Source of the DNA: Roseburia sp.
Lineage (GTDB): Bacteria; Bacillota; Clostridia; Lachnospirales; Lachnospiraceae
Direction: 5' to 3'
Length of the DNA stretch: 64,000 bases
Assembly (NCBI GenBank): GCA_022771695.1
Contig: JALEKJ010000036.1
Span: 1-64,000 of the forward strand
The notes beneath the pieces were generated by a model. That model searched no databases, was not told where the DNA came from, and worked only from the letters and a program-made list of their open reading frames with translations. Shown one piece after another: positions 17,245 through 27,065 of the stretch. The first letter of the stretch is position 1; every line of letters begins with the position of its first letter. A program made the translations under genes and the position numbers.

Positions 17245-19239
17245 TTACTGATATTTTCTACGGAACTGCACCGGTGTCATCTCATACGTTTTTTTAAATA
17301 ACCGATTAAAATGTTCCACGTTCTCATACCCCACGTAGGCCGCGATGGATTCCACCGTCTGATTGGTCTCTTTTAACATGGTGCATGCCTTTTTCATGCG
17401 AGACTTCTTTACCGCATCCTGAAATGTCATGCCGGATTTTTCCTTAATGTACTTAGAAAGATACGGCTTGGAAAGATTAAAACTGTCTGCAAGTACATCC
17501 AATGTCACATCTGCATAATGACTCTGTATGTAATTCATAATATCGACAATACGCTCCTCGCGTCCTTCGACAATGTTCTCACTTTTTGCCATCTTATTGG
17601 CTGAAGATACCAATGCCGCAATAGAACTGGTGATAATATCCTCATCAATTCCGACACCCCAATAGTTCTTGCCACCGGAAATAATTTCTACATAAGCGGC
17701 TGCCTTGGAAGAAGAACCTGTTGAAATTGCATGCTCCTCATATACTGCCAGTTCGTAGTTGATGCCAAAGTACATCTTGATTGCGTTGCTGACCGCATCC
17801 AAGCGTCCGTTTCCAGTCGTCTCGATTACTCTTCGTTCCTTGTTCTGCTCAATCGTTACATTTGCAGTAATACCGTTCTTCTGCTCAAAATGGCACTCCG
17901 GCACATCGAAGATGTCCTTGATATTTATGTAAGCTTCCTCAAAAATCCGATAGATTGCCTCCGGCGAAAGTTCCTTATGGCGGCGGTCAGAAACACCTTT
18001 TACCATGTAACCGACTTCCTCTTTCATCTTATCCGGCAAAGAGATACCGAAATTCTGTTTTAAGATAAAGGCTACGCCGCCCTTTCCCGACTGACTGTTG
18101 ATACGAATAACATCGGACTCATACTCTCTTCCGACATCCTTCGGGTCAATCGGAAGATATGGCACATCCCATCGTTCCCCGCTTTTCCCTGCTTCTCTCC
18201 ACGCCATTCCCTTAGAGATTGCATCCTGGTGAGAACCGGAGAATGCTGTAAATACCAAATCCCCCGCATACGGTGTACGCTCATACACACGCATACCGGT
18301 AAATTGCTCATATTTCTCGCGGATATGTGAAATATTGGAAAAATCCAGTCCCGGCTCTACACCATGACAAACCATGTTCATTGCCACGGTTACAATATCC
18401 ACATTACCGGTTCTCTCTCCGTTTCCAAACAATGTGCCTTCCACACGGTCTGCGCCTGCCAGGATTCCAAACTCCGCATCGCTGATTCCGCATCCTCTGT
18501 CATTGTGCGGATGAACACTCAAAATAACATTATCTCTGTATTTCAGATGCTTATGGATATACTCAATCTGGCATGCAAAAACATGCGGCATTGCAATCTG
18601 TACCGTCGTCGGGATATTGATAATTGCTTTATGCGCTGCATCCGGCTGCCATACATCTAAAACTGCATTGCAGACCTCCACCGCATAGTCCACCTCCGTC
18701 CCCGGGAAGCTCTCCGGGCTGTACTCAAATGTAAAGTTTCCGTCGGTCTCCTCCGCAAGTGTCTTAAGCAGCATTGCGCCATCGATTGCCAGTTGTTTTA
18801 CCTCTTCTTTGCTCTTTTTGAATACCTGTTCACGCTGTGCAACAGAGGTCGAATTGTAAAGATGAATCACTGCATGCGGCGCGCCCTTTACTGCCTCGAA
18901 GGTCTTACGGATAATGTGCTCCCTCGCCTGAGTCAATACCTGTACGGTCACGTCATCCGGTATCATATTACGCTCAATTAACGCACGCATAAAATTATAT
19001 TCTGTATCGGAGGCTGCCGGAAAACCGACCTCAATCTCCTTAAAACCGATGTCTACAAGCATCTGGAAGAACTCCAGCTTCTCCTCAAGTCCCATCGGCT
19101 CAATAAGTGCCTGGTTTCCATCACGTAAGTCTACGCTACACCAGATTGGCGGCTTTGTAATTGTGTCCCTCTTCACCCAGTCATAAGTTACTTCCGGTGG
19201 CATAAAGTATGATTTTCCATATTTTGCTGCTACGTTCAT
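17245..19239 (-). CDS. leuA: 2-isopropylmalate synthase with C-terminal AraC-type DNA-binding domain (fusion)
   Basis: 664 residues from the ATG at 19239, which follows TTTGGAGG by 5 bases; an ATG at 19260 precedes that site. Residues about 25-310 are the HMGL-like TIM barrel of IPMS ([14 protein letters not shown] near the start, [12 protein letters not shown] metal-site His), joining acetyl-CoA to 2-ketoisovalerate in the first committed step of leucine synthesis. The LeuA dimer/leucine-feedback domain is at about 425-550 ([13 protein letters not shown]...[11 protein letters not shown]). Residues about 561-664 are a complete AraC/Xyl[24 protein letters not shown] and [20 protein letters not shown], ending PVQFRRKYQ. 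Ordinary enzymes of this type stop near residue 555. The frame is continuous across the junction. It stands alone between its promoter and terminator; no other leu gene adjoins. Leucine-responsive DNA binding is inference. Confidence 0.93.
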   Translation of the reverse strand: MNVAAKYGKSYFMPPEVTYDWVKRDTITKPPIWCSVDLRDGNQALIEPMGLEEKLEFFQMLVDIGFKEIEVGFPAASDTEYNFMRALIERNMIPDDVTVQVLTQAREHIIRKTFEAVKGAPHAVIHLYNSTSVAQREQVFKKSKEEVKQLAIDGAMLLKTLAEETDGNFTFEYSPESFPGTEVDYAVEVCNAVLDVWQPDAAHKAIINIPTTVQIAMPHVFACQIEYIHKHLKYRDNVILSVHPHNDRGCGISDAEFGILAGADRVEGTLFGNGERTGNVDIVTVAMNMVCHGVEPGLDFSNISHIREKYEQFTGMRVYERTPYAGDLVFTAFSGSHQDAISKGMAWREAGKSGERWDVPYLPIDPKDVGREYESDVIRINSQSGKGGVAFILKQNFGISLPDKMKEEVGYMVKGVSDRRHKELSPEAIYRIFEEAYINIKDIFDVPECHFEQKNGITANVTIEQNKERRVIETTGNGRLDAVSNAIKMYFGINYELAVYEEHAISTGSSSKAAAYVEIISGGKNYWGVGIDEDIITSSIAALVSSANKMAKSENIVEGREERIVDIMNYIQSHYADVTLDVLADSFNLSKPYLSKYIKEKSGMTFQDAVKKSRMKKACTMLKETNQTVESIAAYVGYENVEHFNRLFKKTYEMTPVQFRRKYQ

Positions 19240-19290
19240 CTCTTCCTCCAAATTCTTCAAGAAAGTTGATTTCTTTTATTCTATTTGTCT

Positions 19291-19347
19291 ATACTATCAT
19301 ACCTGAATTTGGCATACAAGGTGCGTTTTTAATCAATTCATTTGATT
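19291..19347 (-). promoter_or_regulatory. promoter of leuA-araC with an upstream dyad (candidate operator)
   Basis: On the minus strand TTGTAT (19314-19319), 17 bases, TAGTAT (19291-19296). Twelve bases upstream of the -35 lies the dyad AATCAA-TTCAT-TTGATT (19331-19347), where AraC-type activators usually bind. The dyad is AT-rich and may be chance. No T-box or leucine leader peptide is visible. Confidence 0.5.
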
Positions 19348-19373
19348 TATTTTAATCTCACAGGAAATTTTTC

Positions 19374-20012
19374 CTACTTTACTCCCACCTTTGGACAGAT
19401 GTCTGCCAGACAGCACCGCTCACAATGTGGAGTCGTACGAGCCGTGCATACTTCTCTTCCATGATCCACCATGCGGTGGCAGAAATCGTTTCCCTCCTCC
19501 GGCGGAATAATCTTCCAGAGCGCCATCTCTACCTTCTTTGGTTCTTTGATTCCATCTACAAGTCCCATGCGGTTAACGAGACGAATGCAGTGTGTGTCTG
19601 TGACGATTGCCGGCTTTCCGAACACATCTCCCATCACCAGATTGGCACTTTTTCTTCCGACCCCCGGCAATGCAAGCAGGGCATCAAAGTCCTCCGGCAC
19701 TTTTCCACCATACTCATCACGTAACACTTTCATACATGCGCTGATATCCCGTGCCTTGCTGTTACCCAGTCCACACGGACGGACAATCGCCTCGATATCC
19801 GCCACATCTGCAGCCGCAAGTGCTTCTACCGTTGGGAATTTCTCATACAAATCCTGCACAACAACATTCACGCGGGCATCCGTGCACTGTGCCGCCAGTC
19901 TCACACTGACCAGCAGCTTCCACGCATCATCATATTCCAAACTGCAGCCGGTGTTTGGGTATTCTATTTTTAAGCGTTCAATAATTTCCTTTGCCAGTTC
20001 TTTCTTTCTCAT
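19374..20012 (-). CDS. nth: endonuclease III (DNA glycosylase/AP lyase)
   Basis: 212 residues from the ATG at 20012 (AGGAG 6 bases upstream; a TTG one codon earlier is unlikely). Helix-hairpin-helix about 105-130 (LPGVGRKSANLVM) with catalytic Lys in GVGRKSA and Asp in VTDTHCIRLVNRMG. The C-terminal 4Fe-4S cluster loop reads CTARTTPHCERCCLADIC. Spacing of the first two Cys is seven residues, where six is usual. It removes oxidised pyrimidines in base excision repair. It lies downstream of glgCD on the same strand, separated by a strong hairpin. Confidence 0.93.
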   Translation of the reverse strand: MRKKELAKEIIERLKIEYPNTGCSLEYDDAWKLLVSVRLAAQCTDARVNVVVQDLYEKFPTVEALAAADVADIEAIVRPCGLGNSKARDISACMKVLRDEYGGKVPEDFDALLALPGVGRKSANLVMGDVFGKPAIVTDTHCIRLVNRMGLVDGIKEPKKVEMALWKIIPPEEGNDFCHRMVDHGREVCTARTTPHCERCCLADICPKVGVK

Positions 20013-20039
20013 CAAGTTCTCCTATCCCTTATTGCGCAA

Positions 20040-20069
20040 GATGGGGCTGCCACATTTGGCAGCCCCATC
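20040..20069. terminator. strong hairpin between glgD and nth, probable terminator or mRNA-stability element
   Basis: Perfect 13-base-pair stem GATGGGGCTGCCA-CATT-TGGCAGCCCCATC. There is no proper T tract on either strand (TTGCGC follows on the minus strand), so termination may be partial; it could instead protect the glgCD mRNA 3' end. Confidence 0.5.
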
Positions 20070-20112
20070 TACCATGCATTTCTGTGTATATTATCCACCA
20101 CAGCAACACGAA

Positions 20113-21255
20113 CTATACGGTCTCGCCTTTCATCACGTATACCGGGAACGCATCGTTTCCAGCCATCTCTTTATTTGCTGTAATTGCTACGTTCTTATCC
20201 GTAATCACGTATTCAATATCTGCTCCGGCCTCTACAATCGTGTCCTGCATGAGCACACAGTTTTTCACTTTTGCGCCCTTGCCAATTTTAACGCCTCGGA
20301 AAAGAATGGAATTTTCCACGTCCCCCTCAATCAGGCAACCATCTGCCGCCATAATTTTCCTTGCCTTCGCTCCGCTCACGTAGCGCGTCGGATTATCATC
20401 ACGAATCTTCGTATAGATTGGAGCCTTGGAAAACAGTGCATCTAAGTTTTCCTCCTCCAACAGCTTCATGTTTTCTCTGAAGTAGCTCTTCATATCTACA
20501 ATTCTCGCCGCATAGCCTTCATGCAAATATCCCTGCACGTTCAGTTTATCCAGATATGGTGAAAAAATATCCCTCTCTAAGTAAGCAATGCCATGTACGT
20601 ATGCCCTGCCGACTATATCAATCAATTCCTCCCGTCCCATGATACAGATGTTCATATAATAGTTTTGAATACCTGTGTCGGACGGATTCGTCTTGATTTG
20701 TTTTACGCGACCGTCTTCTATGACCATTGTATAGTAGAAGTTCTCGTTATTCTCATGCTCCGCGCGTAAATTCTCCGGGACTTCCTCTCTTGTATATGCG
20801 AGCGTTACATCTGCTCCCGTCTTAATATGTGCTTCAATCAATGCCGCAAAGTCAAAGTTCATGGCGATGTTGGCATCCGAGAGAATCACATACTTTTCTT
20901 TTTGTGACTTTAAAAATTCCAAGATGCTTGCCAACGCTTCCACGCGGCCGTTGTATACTTTTACAGACTTTTTAGCAAACGGCGGCACAATATTTAATCC
21001 CCGGTTCTTGCGGGCAAGGTCCCACTCACGCCCATAGCCAAGGTGATCCATCAAAGAATGATAATTCTTGCGAACAATCAGCGAGATGTTATCCATGCCA
21101 CAGTTGACCATATTAGATAACACGAAGTCTACCATACGATAACGGCTTGCAAATGGTATGGATGCCATAGAACGGTCACTCGCAAGCTCCGGCACAACGA
21201 AGTCATAACTGTTCGGGAAAATAATTCCCAATGCATCTGCGTTAGAATTTACCAT
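20113..21255 (-). CDS. glgD: GlgD, ADP-glucose pyrophosphorylase-like regulatory subunit
   Basis: 380 residues. N-terminal nucleotidyltransferase-like domain (about 1-250; [18 protein letters not shown]) and C-terminal left-handed beta-helix (about 280-375; hexapeptide repeats [21 protein letters not shown]). In Firmicutes GlgD pairs with GlgC and modulates glycogen precursor synthesis while having weak or no activity itself (family knowledge). Compared with GlgC here, the Gly-rich nucleotide loop is replaced by [11 protein letters not shown], fitting a non-catalytic partner. Its ATG overlaps the GlgC stop by seven bases (translational coupling). Confidence 0.93.
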   Translation of the reverse strand: MVNSNADALGIIFPNSYDFVVPELASDRSMASIPFASRYRMVDFVLSNMVNCGMDNISLIVRKNYHSLMDHLGYGREWDLARKNRGLNIVPPFAKKSVKVYNGRVEALASILEFLKSQKEKYVILSDANIAMNFDFAALIEAHIKTGADVTLAYTREEVPENLRAEHENNENFYYTMVIEDGRVKQIKTNPSDTGIQNYYMNICIMGREELIDIVGRAYVHGIAYLERDIFSPYLDKLNVQGYLHEGYAARIVDMKSYFRENMKLLEEENLDALFSKAPIYTKIRDDNPTRYVSGAKARKIMAADGCLIEGDVENSILFRGVKIGKGAKVKNCVLMQDTIVEAGADIEYVITDKNVAITANKEMAGNDAFPVYVMKGETV

Positions 21256-22457
21256 ACTTCTTCACCGTCCTTTACATTATTATCTACCATGGCATTCGGT
21301 CCGACTGTCGCACCGTCTCCGATATATACGCCGAAGCCTACGGTTGCCACTCCCTTCTTATCGCCATCCGGCATCGCGCCGACCACCGCTTTCTCACCGA
21401 TTACAACGTCACCTGCCACGATACAATGCTTCACCACAGCACCTTCCTTTATCGTGGTGCCGCCCATAATAACCGCGTCCTCAATCTCCGCACCCTTCCC
21501 AACACGCACACCCGAAAACAGAATCGAATGCTTCACATGTCCGTCTACGCGGCAGCCATCGGTAATCATAGAATTCTCTACCACAGCCTCTGCGCCAATG
21601 CGGTGTCCTGCCATACCACTGTTACGACTGTAAATCTTCCACTCCTCATCAAACAAGTCAATCCCGCTGTGCTCCGGGTCAAGGACTTCCATATTTGCTT
21701 CCCACAAGGAAGGAATCGTTCCTACGTCTTTCCAGTATCCCTCAAAACGATATGCATACATCCTGCGTTCGTCACGAAGCAGATTCGGAATGATGTTGTT
21801 ACCAAAATCATTCTCTGAGTTCGGATCCGCCTCATCCTCAATCAAATATCTCTTAAGAATATCCCAGTTAAAGATGTAAATACCCATAGACGCCAGATTT
21901 GACTTTGGCTCCTTGGGCTTCTCCTGAAATTCTGTGATACGGTCATCCTCATCCGTCACCATAAGTCCGAAGCGGGGTGCCTCCTCCCACGGGACCTCCA
22001 TGACTGCCACACTGAACTCCGCGTTCTTCTCCTTATGGAATCTTAGAAAATCGCTATAATCCTGCTTGCAAATCTGGTCTCCCGAAAGTATGATGACATA
22101 TTGCGGGTCATAGCGCTCAATAAATGAAATATTCTGGTAAATTGCGTTTGCCGTCCCCTTATACCAGTCGGAACCGGATGCCTGCTGATATGGCGGCAGT
22201 ACATGTACCCCTCCATGCAAACGGTCCAAATCCCACGGTTGCCCCATACCAATGTACTCATTGAGCACAAACGGTTGATACTGCGTTAAGATGCCGACGG
22301 TATCAATTCCTGAATTTACGCAGTTTGACAGTGGAAAATCAATAATACGGTATTTCCCTCCAAACGGGACTGCCGGCTTTGCCAGCTTCTGTGTCAGTGC
22401 ATATAAGCGCGACCCCTGTCCGCCAGCAAGAAGCATCGCTATCATTTCTTTTCCCAT
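21249..22457 (-). CDS. glgC: glucose-1-phosphate adenylyltransferase
   Basis: 402 residues. Nucleotide loop [21 protein letters not shown], substrate motif [12 protein letters not shown], active-site [19 protein letters not shown] and a C-terminal beta-helix (about 290-400). It makes ADP-glucose from glucose-1-phosphate and ATP, the rate-setting step of glycogen synthesis. GGGGGGAAC precedes the ATG. It forms an operon with glgD. No glgA, glgB or glgP is in the window. Confidence 0.96.
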   Translation of the reverse strand: MGKEMIAMLLAGGQGSRLYALTQKLAKPAVPFGGKYRIIDFPLSNCVNSGIDTVGILTQYQPFVLNEYIGMGQPWDLDRLHGGVHVLPPYQQASGSDWYKGTANAIYQNISFIERYDPQYVIILSGDQICKQDYSDFLRFHKEKNAEFSVAVMEVPWEEAPRFGLMVTDEDDRITEFQEKPKEPKSNLASMGIYIFNWDILKRYLIEDEADPNSENDFGNNIIPNLLRDERRMYAYRFEGYWKDVGTIPSLWEANMEVLDPEHSGIDLFDEEWKIYSRNSGMAGHRIGAEAVVENSMITDGCRVDGHVKHSILFSGVRVGKGAEIEDAVIMGGTTIKEGAVVKHCIVAGDVVIGEKAVVGAMPDGDKKGVATVGFGVYIGDGATVGPNAMVDNNVKDGEEVW

Positions 22458-22557
22458 AGTGTTCCCCCCAATCTTTTGTATATATAAGAATTATATCACA
22501 ACTTCCCCTACATCCACACTATTTTCACATAATTTGCAGTTTTTTAATCGATTGCTC

Positions 22558-22878
22558 TCAATATATGAGCTTTTTCCACTGATACCGGTTTAAATCCACC
22601 TTATTATCCACCACTTCAATTCCGTCTGCCTCGAGCAAAACTTTCTGCTGATTCACTCCGCCAAAAGCGAATGCATCCGACAGCCTGCCTTCCCGATTCA
22701 CCACACGATAGCACGGAATCCCCTCGGGATCCGGATTGACATGAAGCGCATATCCAACAACTCTTGCCCACCGTTTGTTCCCCGCAAGTGCCGCTACCTG
22801 TCCGTATGTGGCTACACTACCTGCCGGAATCTGCCGTACCACTTCATAGATTTTTTGATAAGAATTTTTCTCTTCCAC
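22558..22878 (-). CDS. MGMT/Ogt-family small DNA-binding protein (alkyltransferase-like)
   Basis: 106 residues from the GTG at 22878 (GGGGAGGG 4 bases upstream). Only the C-terminal winged-helix domain of O6-alkylguanine alkyltransferases is present: ATYGQVAALAG, RWARVVGYALHVNP, IPCYRVVNREGRLS. The acceptor-Cys motif is PCYR instead of the usual PCHR; the Cys is kept but the activating His is Tyr. Classical ATL proteins replace the Cys. It is therefore either a weak transferase or a lesion-recognition protein. Stands alone, divergent from sulP. Confidence 0.85.
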   Translation of the reverse strand: MEEKNSYQKIYEVVRQIPAGSVATYGQVAALAGNKRWARVVGYALHVNPDPEGIPCYRVVNREGRLSDAFAFGGVNQQKVLLEADGIEVVDNKVDLNRYQWKKLIY

Positions 22879-23058
22879 AATGCCCTCCCCTCAATTTATA
22901 GAAAATGTATAGTTTATTGTACCACATATCCCTTTATTTTTCCGTATTTTCCCTTGAAATCTGCATCCTACAGTGCTAGAATTCTAACTTGTGTGAATTT
23001 TATAAAACTTTAATATTTTTTAGTTATTTTTAACATAACCCAAACACAGGAGGAATTT

Positions 23059-24705
23059 ATGAACGAACTAAAGCCAAAACTATTTGAAGTCATGAAAGGT
23101 TATACCAAGGAGCAGGCGATCCGCGATATCATTTCCGGTATCATTGTTGCAATTATTGCACTGCCTCTCTCCATCGCTCTTGCAATCGCATCCGGCGTCA
23201 GCCCGGAACAGGGTCTCTACACTGCAATTATCGCAGGTTTCTTTATCTCCTTTTTCGGAGGAAGCCGTGTGCAGATTGGCGGACCAACTGCCGCTTTTGT
23301 TGTCATCATTTACGGCATTGTTACCGACTATGGTACAGATGGTCTGATTGTAGCTACGATTCTTGCAGGTATCATGCTGATTCTTATGGGTATCTTCCGC
23401 TTCGGTTCACTGATTAAATATATCCCATACACGATTACGACAGGATTTACCTGCGGAATTGCAGTCACCTTGTTTGTCGGACAGGTCAAAGATTTTCTTG
23501 GTCTTTCCATCGCTTCCGTACCATCTGAATTTTTACCGAAAGTAGGCGCCTATATCCAGAATATCGGTACCATCAACCTGACTGCTGCCGTCATCGGTCT
23601 TGTTGCAATCGCAATCATGCTGGTTTGGCCAAAGGTCACCGATAAGATTCCGGGGTCTCTGGTAGCGATTATTATCACAACCGCGATTGTATATTTCGCT
23701 AAGTTGCCGGTCAACACAATCAGAAGTGTATACGGAGAGCTTTCTTCATCCTTCCCTACCTTCCAGATTCCTTCTATTTCCATGAAGCTGATACAGCAGA
23801 TGATTTCTCCTGCTTTTACGATTGCCATCTTAGCGGGAATCGAATCCCTGTTATCTGCCGTCGTATCCGACGGCATGATTGGTGACACGCACAAATCCAA
23901 TGCCGAATTAGTCGGTCAGGGACTTGGGAATGTCTTCTCCGGTCTCTTTGGCGGAATTCCTGCAACCGGTGCTATCGCAAGAACTGCAGCAAATGTCAGA
24001 AACGGTGGGCGCACGCCAATCGCCGGTATTGTCCACTGCATTACATTGACTATCATTTTGCTTGCACTTATGCCTCTTGCCGCATTGATTCCAATGACAA
24101 CATTGGCAGCCGTGCTTTTGGTGGTTGCAGCGAATATGGCAGACTGGTCTTCTTTCTTCCGTCTGTGTAAAACGGCTCCTAAGAGCGATGTCATTGTATT
24201 GGTTACCACTTTTGCATTAACAGTCCTTTTTGACCTCGTTGTCGCAATCGAAATCGGTGTCGTTCTCGCCGCCATGCTTTTTATGAAGCGTATGGCAGAA
24301 ACTGCCGATGTCAAGGCTTGGAAGTATACGGAACAGCCGGATGTCACTCCCGGAGAGGCAGAGAAGCTTTGCAAGGTTTCTCGCAGCATCCGTGTTTTTG
24401 AAATCAGTGGTCCGCTGTTCTTTGCAGCCGCTGACCAGCTTCTCGCAATCGACAGCAAACAGTACACAAAAGTTATCGTCATTCGTATGAGAAGCGTACC
24501 TGCAATTGACGCAAGCGCGATGAAGTCACTTCGCGAGCTTGCCGACCGTGCAAAAAAGAAGAACATCACGCTCATCTTCTCTCATGTCAATGAGCAACCG
24601 ATGTCCGTTATGAAAAAGGATGGATTTGTCGACTACTTAGGAGAGCAAAACTTCCGCGCGAATATCGTAGAGGCCCTAGATTATGCAGAGAGTCTGGTAA
24701 AATAA
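23059..24705 (+). CDS. SulP/SLC26-family anion transporter with STAS domain
   Basis: 548 residues. Membrane domain with 12-14 hydrophobic segments (about 20-415; GVSPEQGLYTAIIAGF and GGSRVQIGGPTAAFV are the family signatures), then a cytoplasmic STAS domain (about 440-545; RMRSVPAIDASAMKSL). It takes up sulfate, bicarbonate or a dicarboxylate; the substrate is not decidable from sequence. AGGAGG lies 6 bases before the ATG. Monocistronic, with its own terminator. Confidence 0.93.
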   Translation: MNELKPKLFEVMKGYTKEQAIRDIISGIIVAIIALPLSIALAIASGVSPEQGLYTAIIAGFFISFFGGSRVQIGGPTAAFVVIIYGIVTDYGTDGLIVATILAGIMLILMGIFRFGSLIKYIPYTITTGFTCGIAVTLFVGQVKDFLGLSIASVPSEFLPKVGAYIQNIGTINLTAAVIGLVAIAIMLVWPKVTDKIPGSLVAIIITTAIVYFAKLPVNTIRSVYGELSSSFPTFQIPSISMKLIQQMISPAFTIAILAGIESLLSAVVSDGMIGDTHKSNAELVGQGLGNVFSGLFGGIPATGAIARTAANVRNGGRTPIAGIVHCITLTIILLALMPLAALIPMTTLAAVLLVVAANMADWSSFFRLCKTAPKSDVIVLVTTFALTVLFDLVVAIEIGVVLAAMLFMKRMAETADVKAWKYTEQPDVTPGEAEKLCKVSRSIRVFEISGPLFFAAADQLLAIDSKQYTKVIVIRMRSVPAIDASAMKSLRELADRAKKKNITLIFSHVNEQPMSVMKKDGFVDYLGEQNFRANIVEALDYAESLVK

Positions 24706-24720
24706 CCTTCTCTATTGTTC

Positions 24721-24764
24721 AAAAAGGGCGTCTGACAGATCATTTCTGTCAAACGCCCTTTTCT
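24721..24764. terminator. bidirectional intrinsic terminator of sulP and the flotillin gene
   Basis: AAAAAGGGCGT-TGACAGA paired with TCTGTCA-ACGCCCTTTT around a 5-base loop, between convergent genes ending at 24705 (+) and 24785 (-). Confidence 0.9.
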
Positions 24765-24784
24765 CTTACAACTCACATTCTTTT

Positions 24785-26311
24785 CTAATTTTCCGGTGTT
24801 ACCCCGGTATTCCCCTTCCGAGAAGCATCATCTTTCACTACTACATTCACAGAATCCAACCCGGAAAGGTTGATATTCCGATTCACCTGTGCATCATAGG
24901 AATCCGCATTGATAATGTCTGCAAGGTCGATACCTGTCGCTTCTTTCATGCTCTCAAACACCTTTGCCATCACGACCGGTACGTTGCCGGCAACCTGTTC
25001 TACGCCATTGCTGCCCTCTCCGCCACCGATAATGGTAATCTTGTCAATCTGACCGAGCGGTTCTGCCACCTTACCTGCAATGTCAGGCAGAACTTTTATC
25101 ATCATCTCGGCGACAGCTGCCTTATTATACTTCGCATAAGCCTCTGCCTTCTTCTCCATGGCTTCTGCTTCCGCAATACCCTTTGCCTGAATCGCTGACG
25201 CTTCCGCTTCTCCGACTGCACGAATACCGGCAGCCTCCTGCTCTTTTGCATAGCGCTCTGCCTCTGCCTGTGCTTTTCTCGCTTCCGCTGCACGCTGTGC
25301 TTCAAACTGCTTCGCCTCCGCATCCTTCTGTCGCTGGTAAAGTTCGGCATCCGCTCTCTGCTGTGCAGCGTACTTATCTGCCTCTGCCTGCTTCTTAATC
25401 TCAGCCTCTAAGGCCTGCTCTTTTACTGCAACTTCTTTCTGTTTTAACTCAATCTCACGCTCCTGCTTCGCGATATCCGCATTGGCAGTTGCGACCTCAA
25501 TCGTTTTACGCTGTTCCTCTTTCTGAATATCATATGCGGCATCCGCCATAGCCTTCTTGGTATCCGCCTCCATCTGAAGTTCGGATTTCTTGATGGCAAG
25601 CTCATTCTGCTTCTTGGCAATCTCTGTCTGTGCCGCAACTGCAGCATCGTTGGACTCTTTATCTGCCGATGCCTGTGCAACCTTGATGTCTCGCTCACTC
25701 TCAGCACGCGCTATCGCAGCCGCCTTCTTAATCTTAACGATATTGTCAATACCAAGGTTTTCAATGACCTCATTGCCATCTACGAAGTTCTGCACATTAA
25801 AACTGATGATGTCAAGTCCCATTGCCGCTAAATCCGGTTCCGCATTTTCTTTTACCAGATTTGCAAACTTCTGGCGATCGGAAACCATCTCTTCCAACTT
25901 CATCTTACCGACGATTTCACGGACATTTCCCTCGAGAACTTCTCTTGCAACCCCCGCAATATACTCTGTGTTCTTGTTTAAGAAGTTCTCTGCCGCAAGT
26001 CTTAATTTCTCCGGGTCATTACTAATCTTAACGTTGACTGTCGCATCTACATTGATATTAATGTAGTCTGCCGTTGGAACCGCATTGCTTGTTTTTACAT
26101 CAATCGGAATCAATCTGAGATTTAACTTATCCAGTCGCTCAAAAAACGGAATTCGGATGCTCGCCTTTCCGATGACGACCTTGGATTTCTTCTTGATACC
26201 TGAAATGATATACGCCATATCAGGCGGCGCTTTGACATATCCGATTGCAAACAGCAGCACGATAAGCGCCACTACAACAACAGTTACAATAAGTGGTACA
26301 AAACTTTCCAT
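24785..26311 (-). CDS. flotillin-like SPFH-domain protein
   Basis: 508 residues. N-terminal membrane hairpin (about 5-25), SPFH/band-7 domain (about 30-195; VAREVLEGNVREIVGKM, GLDIISFNVQNFVD), then a long Ala/Glu/Lys-rich coiled coil (about 200-395) with EA repeats, and a C-terminal flotillin-specific tail with KITIIGGGEGS. The family scaffolds membrane microdomains and influences fluidity and secretion. GGGGAAG precedes the ATG. It follows the CBS-domain gene on the same strand (128-base gap). Confidence 0.92.
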   Translation of the reverse strand: MESFVPLIVTVVVVALIVLLFAIGYVKAPPDMAYIISGIKKKSKVVIGKASIRIPFFERLDKLNLRLIPIDVKTSNAVPTADYININVDATVNVKISNDPEKLRLAAENFLNKNTEYIAGVAREVLEGNVREIVGKMKLEEMVSDRQKFANLVKENAEPDLAAMGLDIISFNVQNFVDGNEVIENLGIDNIVKIKKAAAIARAESERDIKVAQASADKESNDAAVAAQTEIAKKQNELAIKKSELQMEADTKKAMADAAYDIQKEEQRKTIEVATANADIAKQEREIELKQKEVAVKEQALEAEIKKQAEADKYAAQQRADAELYQRQKDAEAKQFEAQRAAEARKAQAEAERYAKEQEAAGIRAVGEAEASAIQAKGIAEAEAMEKKAEAYAKYNKAAVAEMMIKVLPDIAGKVAEPLGQIDKITIIGGGEGSNGVEQVAGNVPVVMAKVFESMKEATGIDLADIINADSYDAQVNRNINLSGLDSVNVVVKDDASRKGNTGVTPEN

Positions 26312-26439
26312 ATAACTTCCCCTTTCTTTTGTGAAACATATTTATGTATACAGCATCCCGTTTATTCCCGGATGTCATGATACACCTGTCCGAATAGCTT
26401 TCTCCGGTTAAAACCTTCAAATGACAGACTCCTACAGCA

Positions 26440-26844
26440 TTATTTCTGCGCCTTCTTTGCAAGATAAAGGAGCAAATCTTTTCTGGTTACAATTCCGATA
26501 AACACCTGCTTGTCATCTACAACCGGAACAAAGTTCTGGTTTGTCACCTTATCAAATAAATCCTCCATACTCGCCTGAATACAAACAGCCTGATTATCTC
26601 TGCGCCGTTCGATGAATGTGATTGGCATCTCCTCAAGCAACTTTAAATCCGGGAAATTGCGGTCCTTTAAAAACCAGAGTAAATCCCCCTCCGTAATCGT
26701 TCCGATGTATCTGCCGTTCTTGGCCAAAAGCGGTATCGCAGTGTAACCGTGATGTTCCATCTTTTCTAAGACCTGCCGTAGGGTATCGTCCTCCTCTACA
26801 TATGCCACGGTCTCTTTCGGCGTCAGGAAAAATAAAATGTTCAT
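26440..26844 (-). CDS. stand-alone CBS-pair protein
   Basis: 134 residues, two CBS motifs (about 5-60 and 70-130), with GTITEGDLLWFL and GIVTRKDLLLYL as paired ends. CBS pairs bind adenine nucleotides and regulate partner proteins; this one has no catalytic domain. AAAGGA precedes the ATG. It lies upstream of the flotillin gene, but the pairing may not be functional. Confidence 0.85.
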   Translation of the reverse strand: MNILFFLTPKETVAYVEEDDTLRQVLEKMEHHGYTAIPLLAKNGRYIGTITEGDLLWFLKDRNFPDLKLLEEMPITFIERRRDNQAVCIQASMEDLFDKVTNQNFVPVVDDKQVFIGIVTRKDLLLYLAKKAQK

Positions 26845-26990
26845 ACTGATTTCCTTTCGATTCTTTTGTGTTTCTTCTCTATTTTATCAAATGTTACTTA
26901 TTTATTCTACCTTACAGGAAATTTTTTCAAGAAACTGCTTTGTCTAAAACACTCATGTTAAAATATTACACAGCTTTCTATTTTCATGGC

Positions 26991-27019
26991 TTGTATTAAT
27001 ATCCATTGGGTGTTAGTAT
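26991..27019 (+). promoter_or_regulatory. sigma-A promoter of the MATE transporter
   Basis: TTGTAT, 17 bases, TAGTAT, 46 bases before the ATG. The hexamers are the same as those of the leuA-araC promoter. Confidence 0.55.
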
Positions 27020-27065
27020 AGGAAAGGTATGCTTATAAAGAATTTTTTGACAAAGGAGGTCTCCT

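Noticed and set aside
25102..25707. Arg-rich open frames opposite or out of phase within the flotillin gene
   Set aside because: Shadow frames of the Ala/Glu coiled coil.
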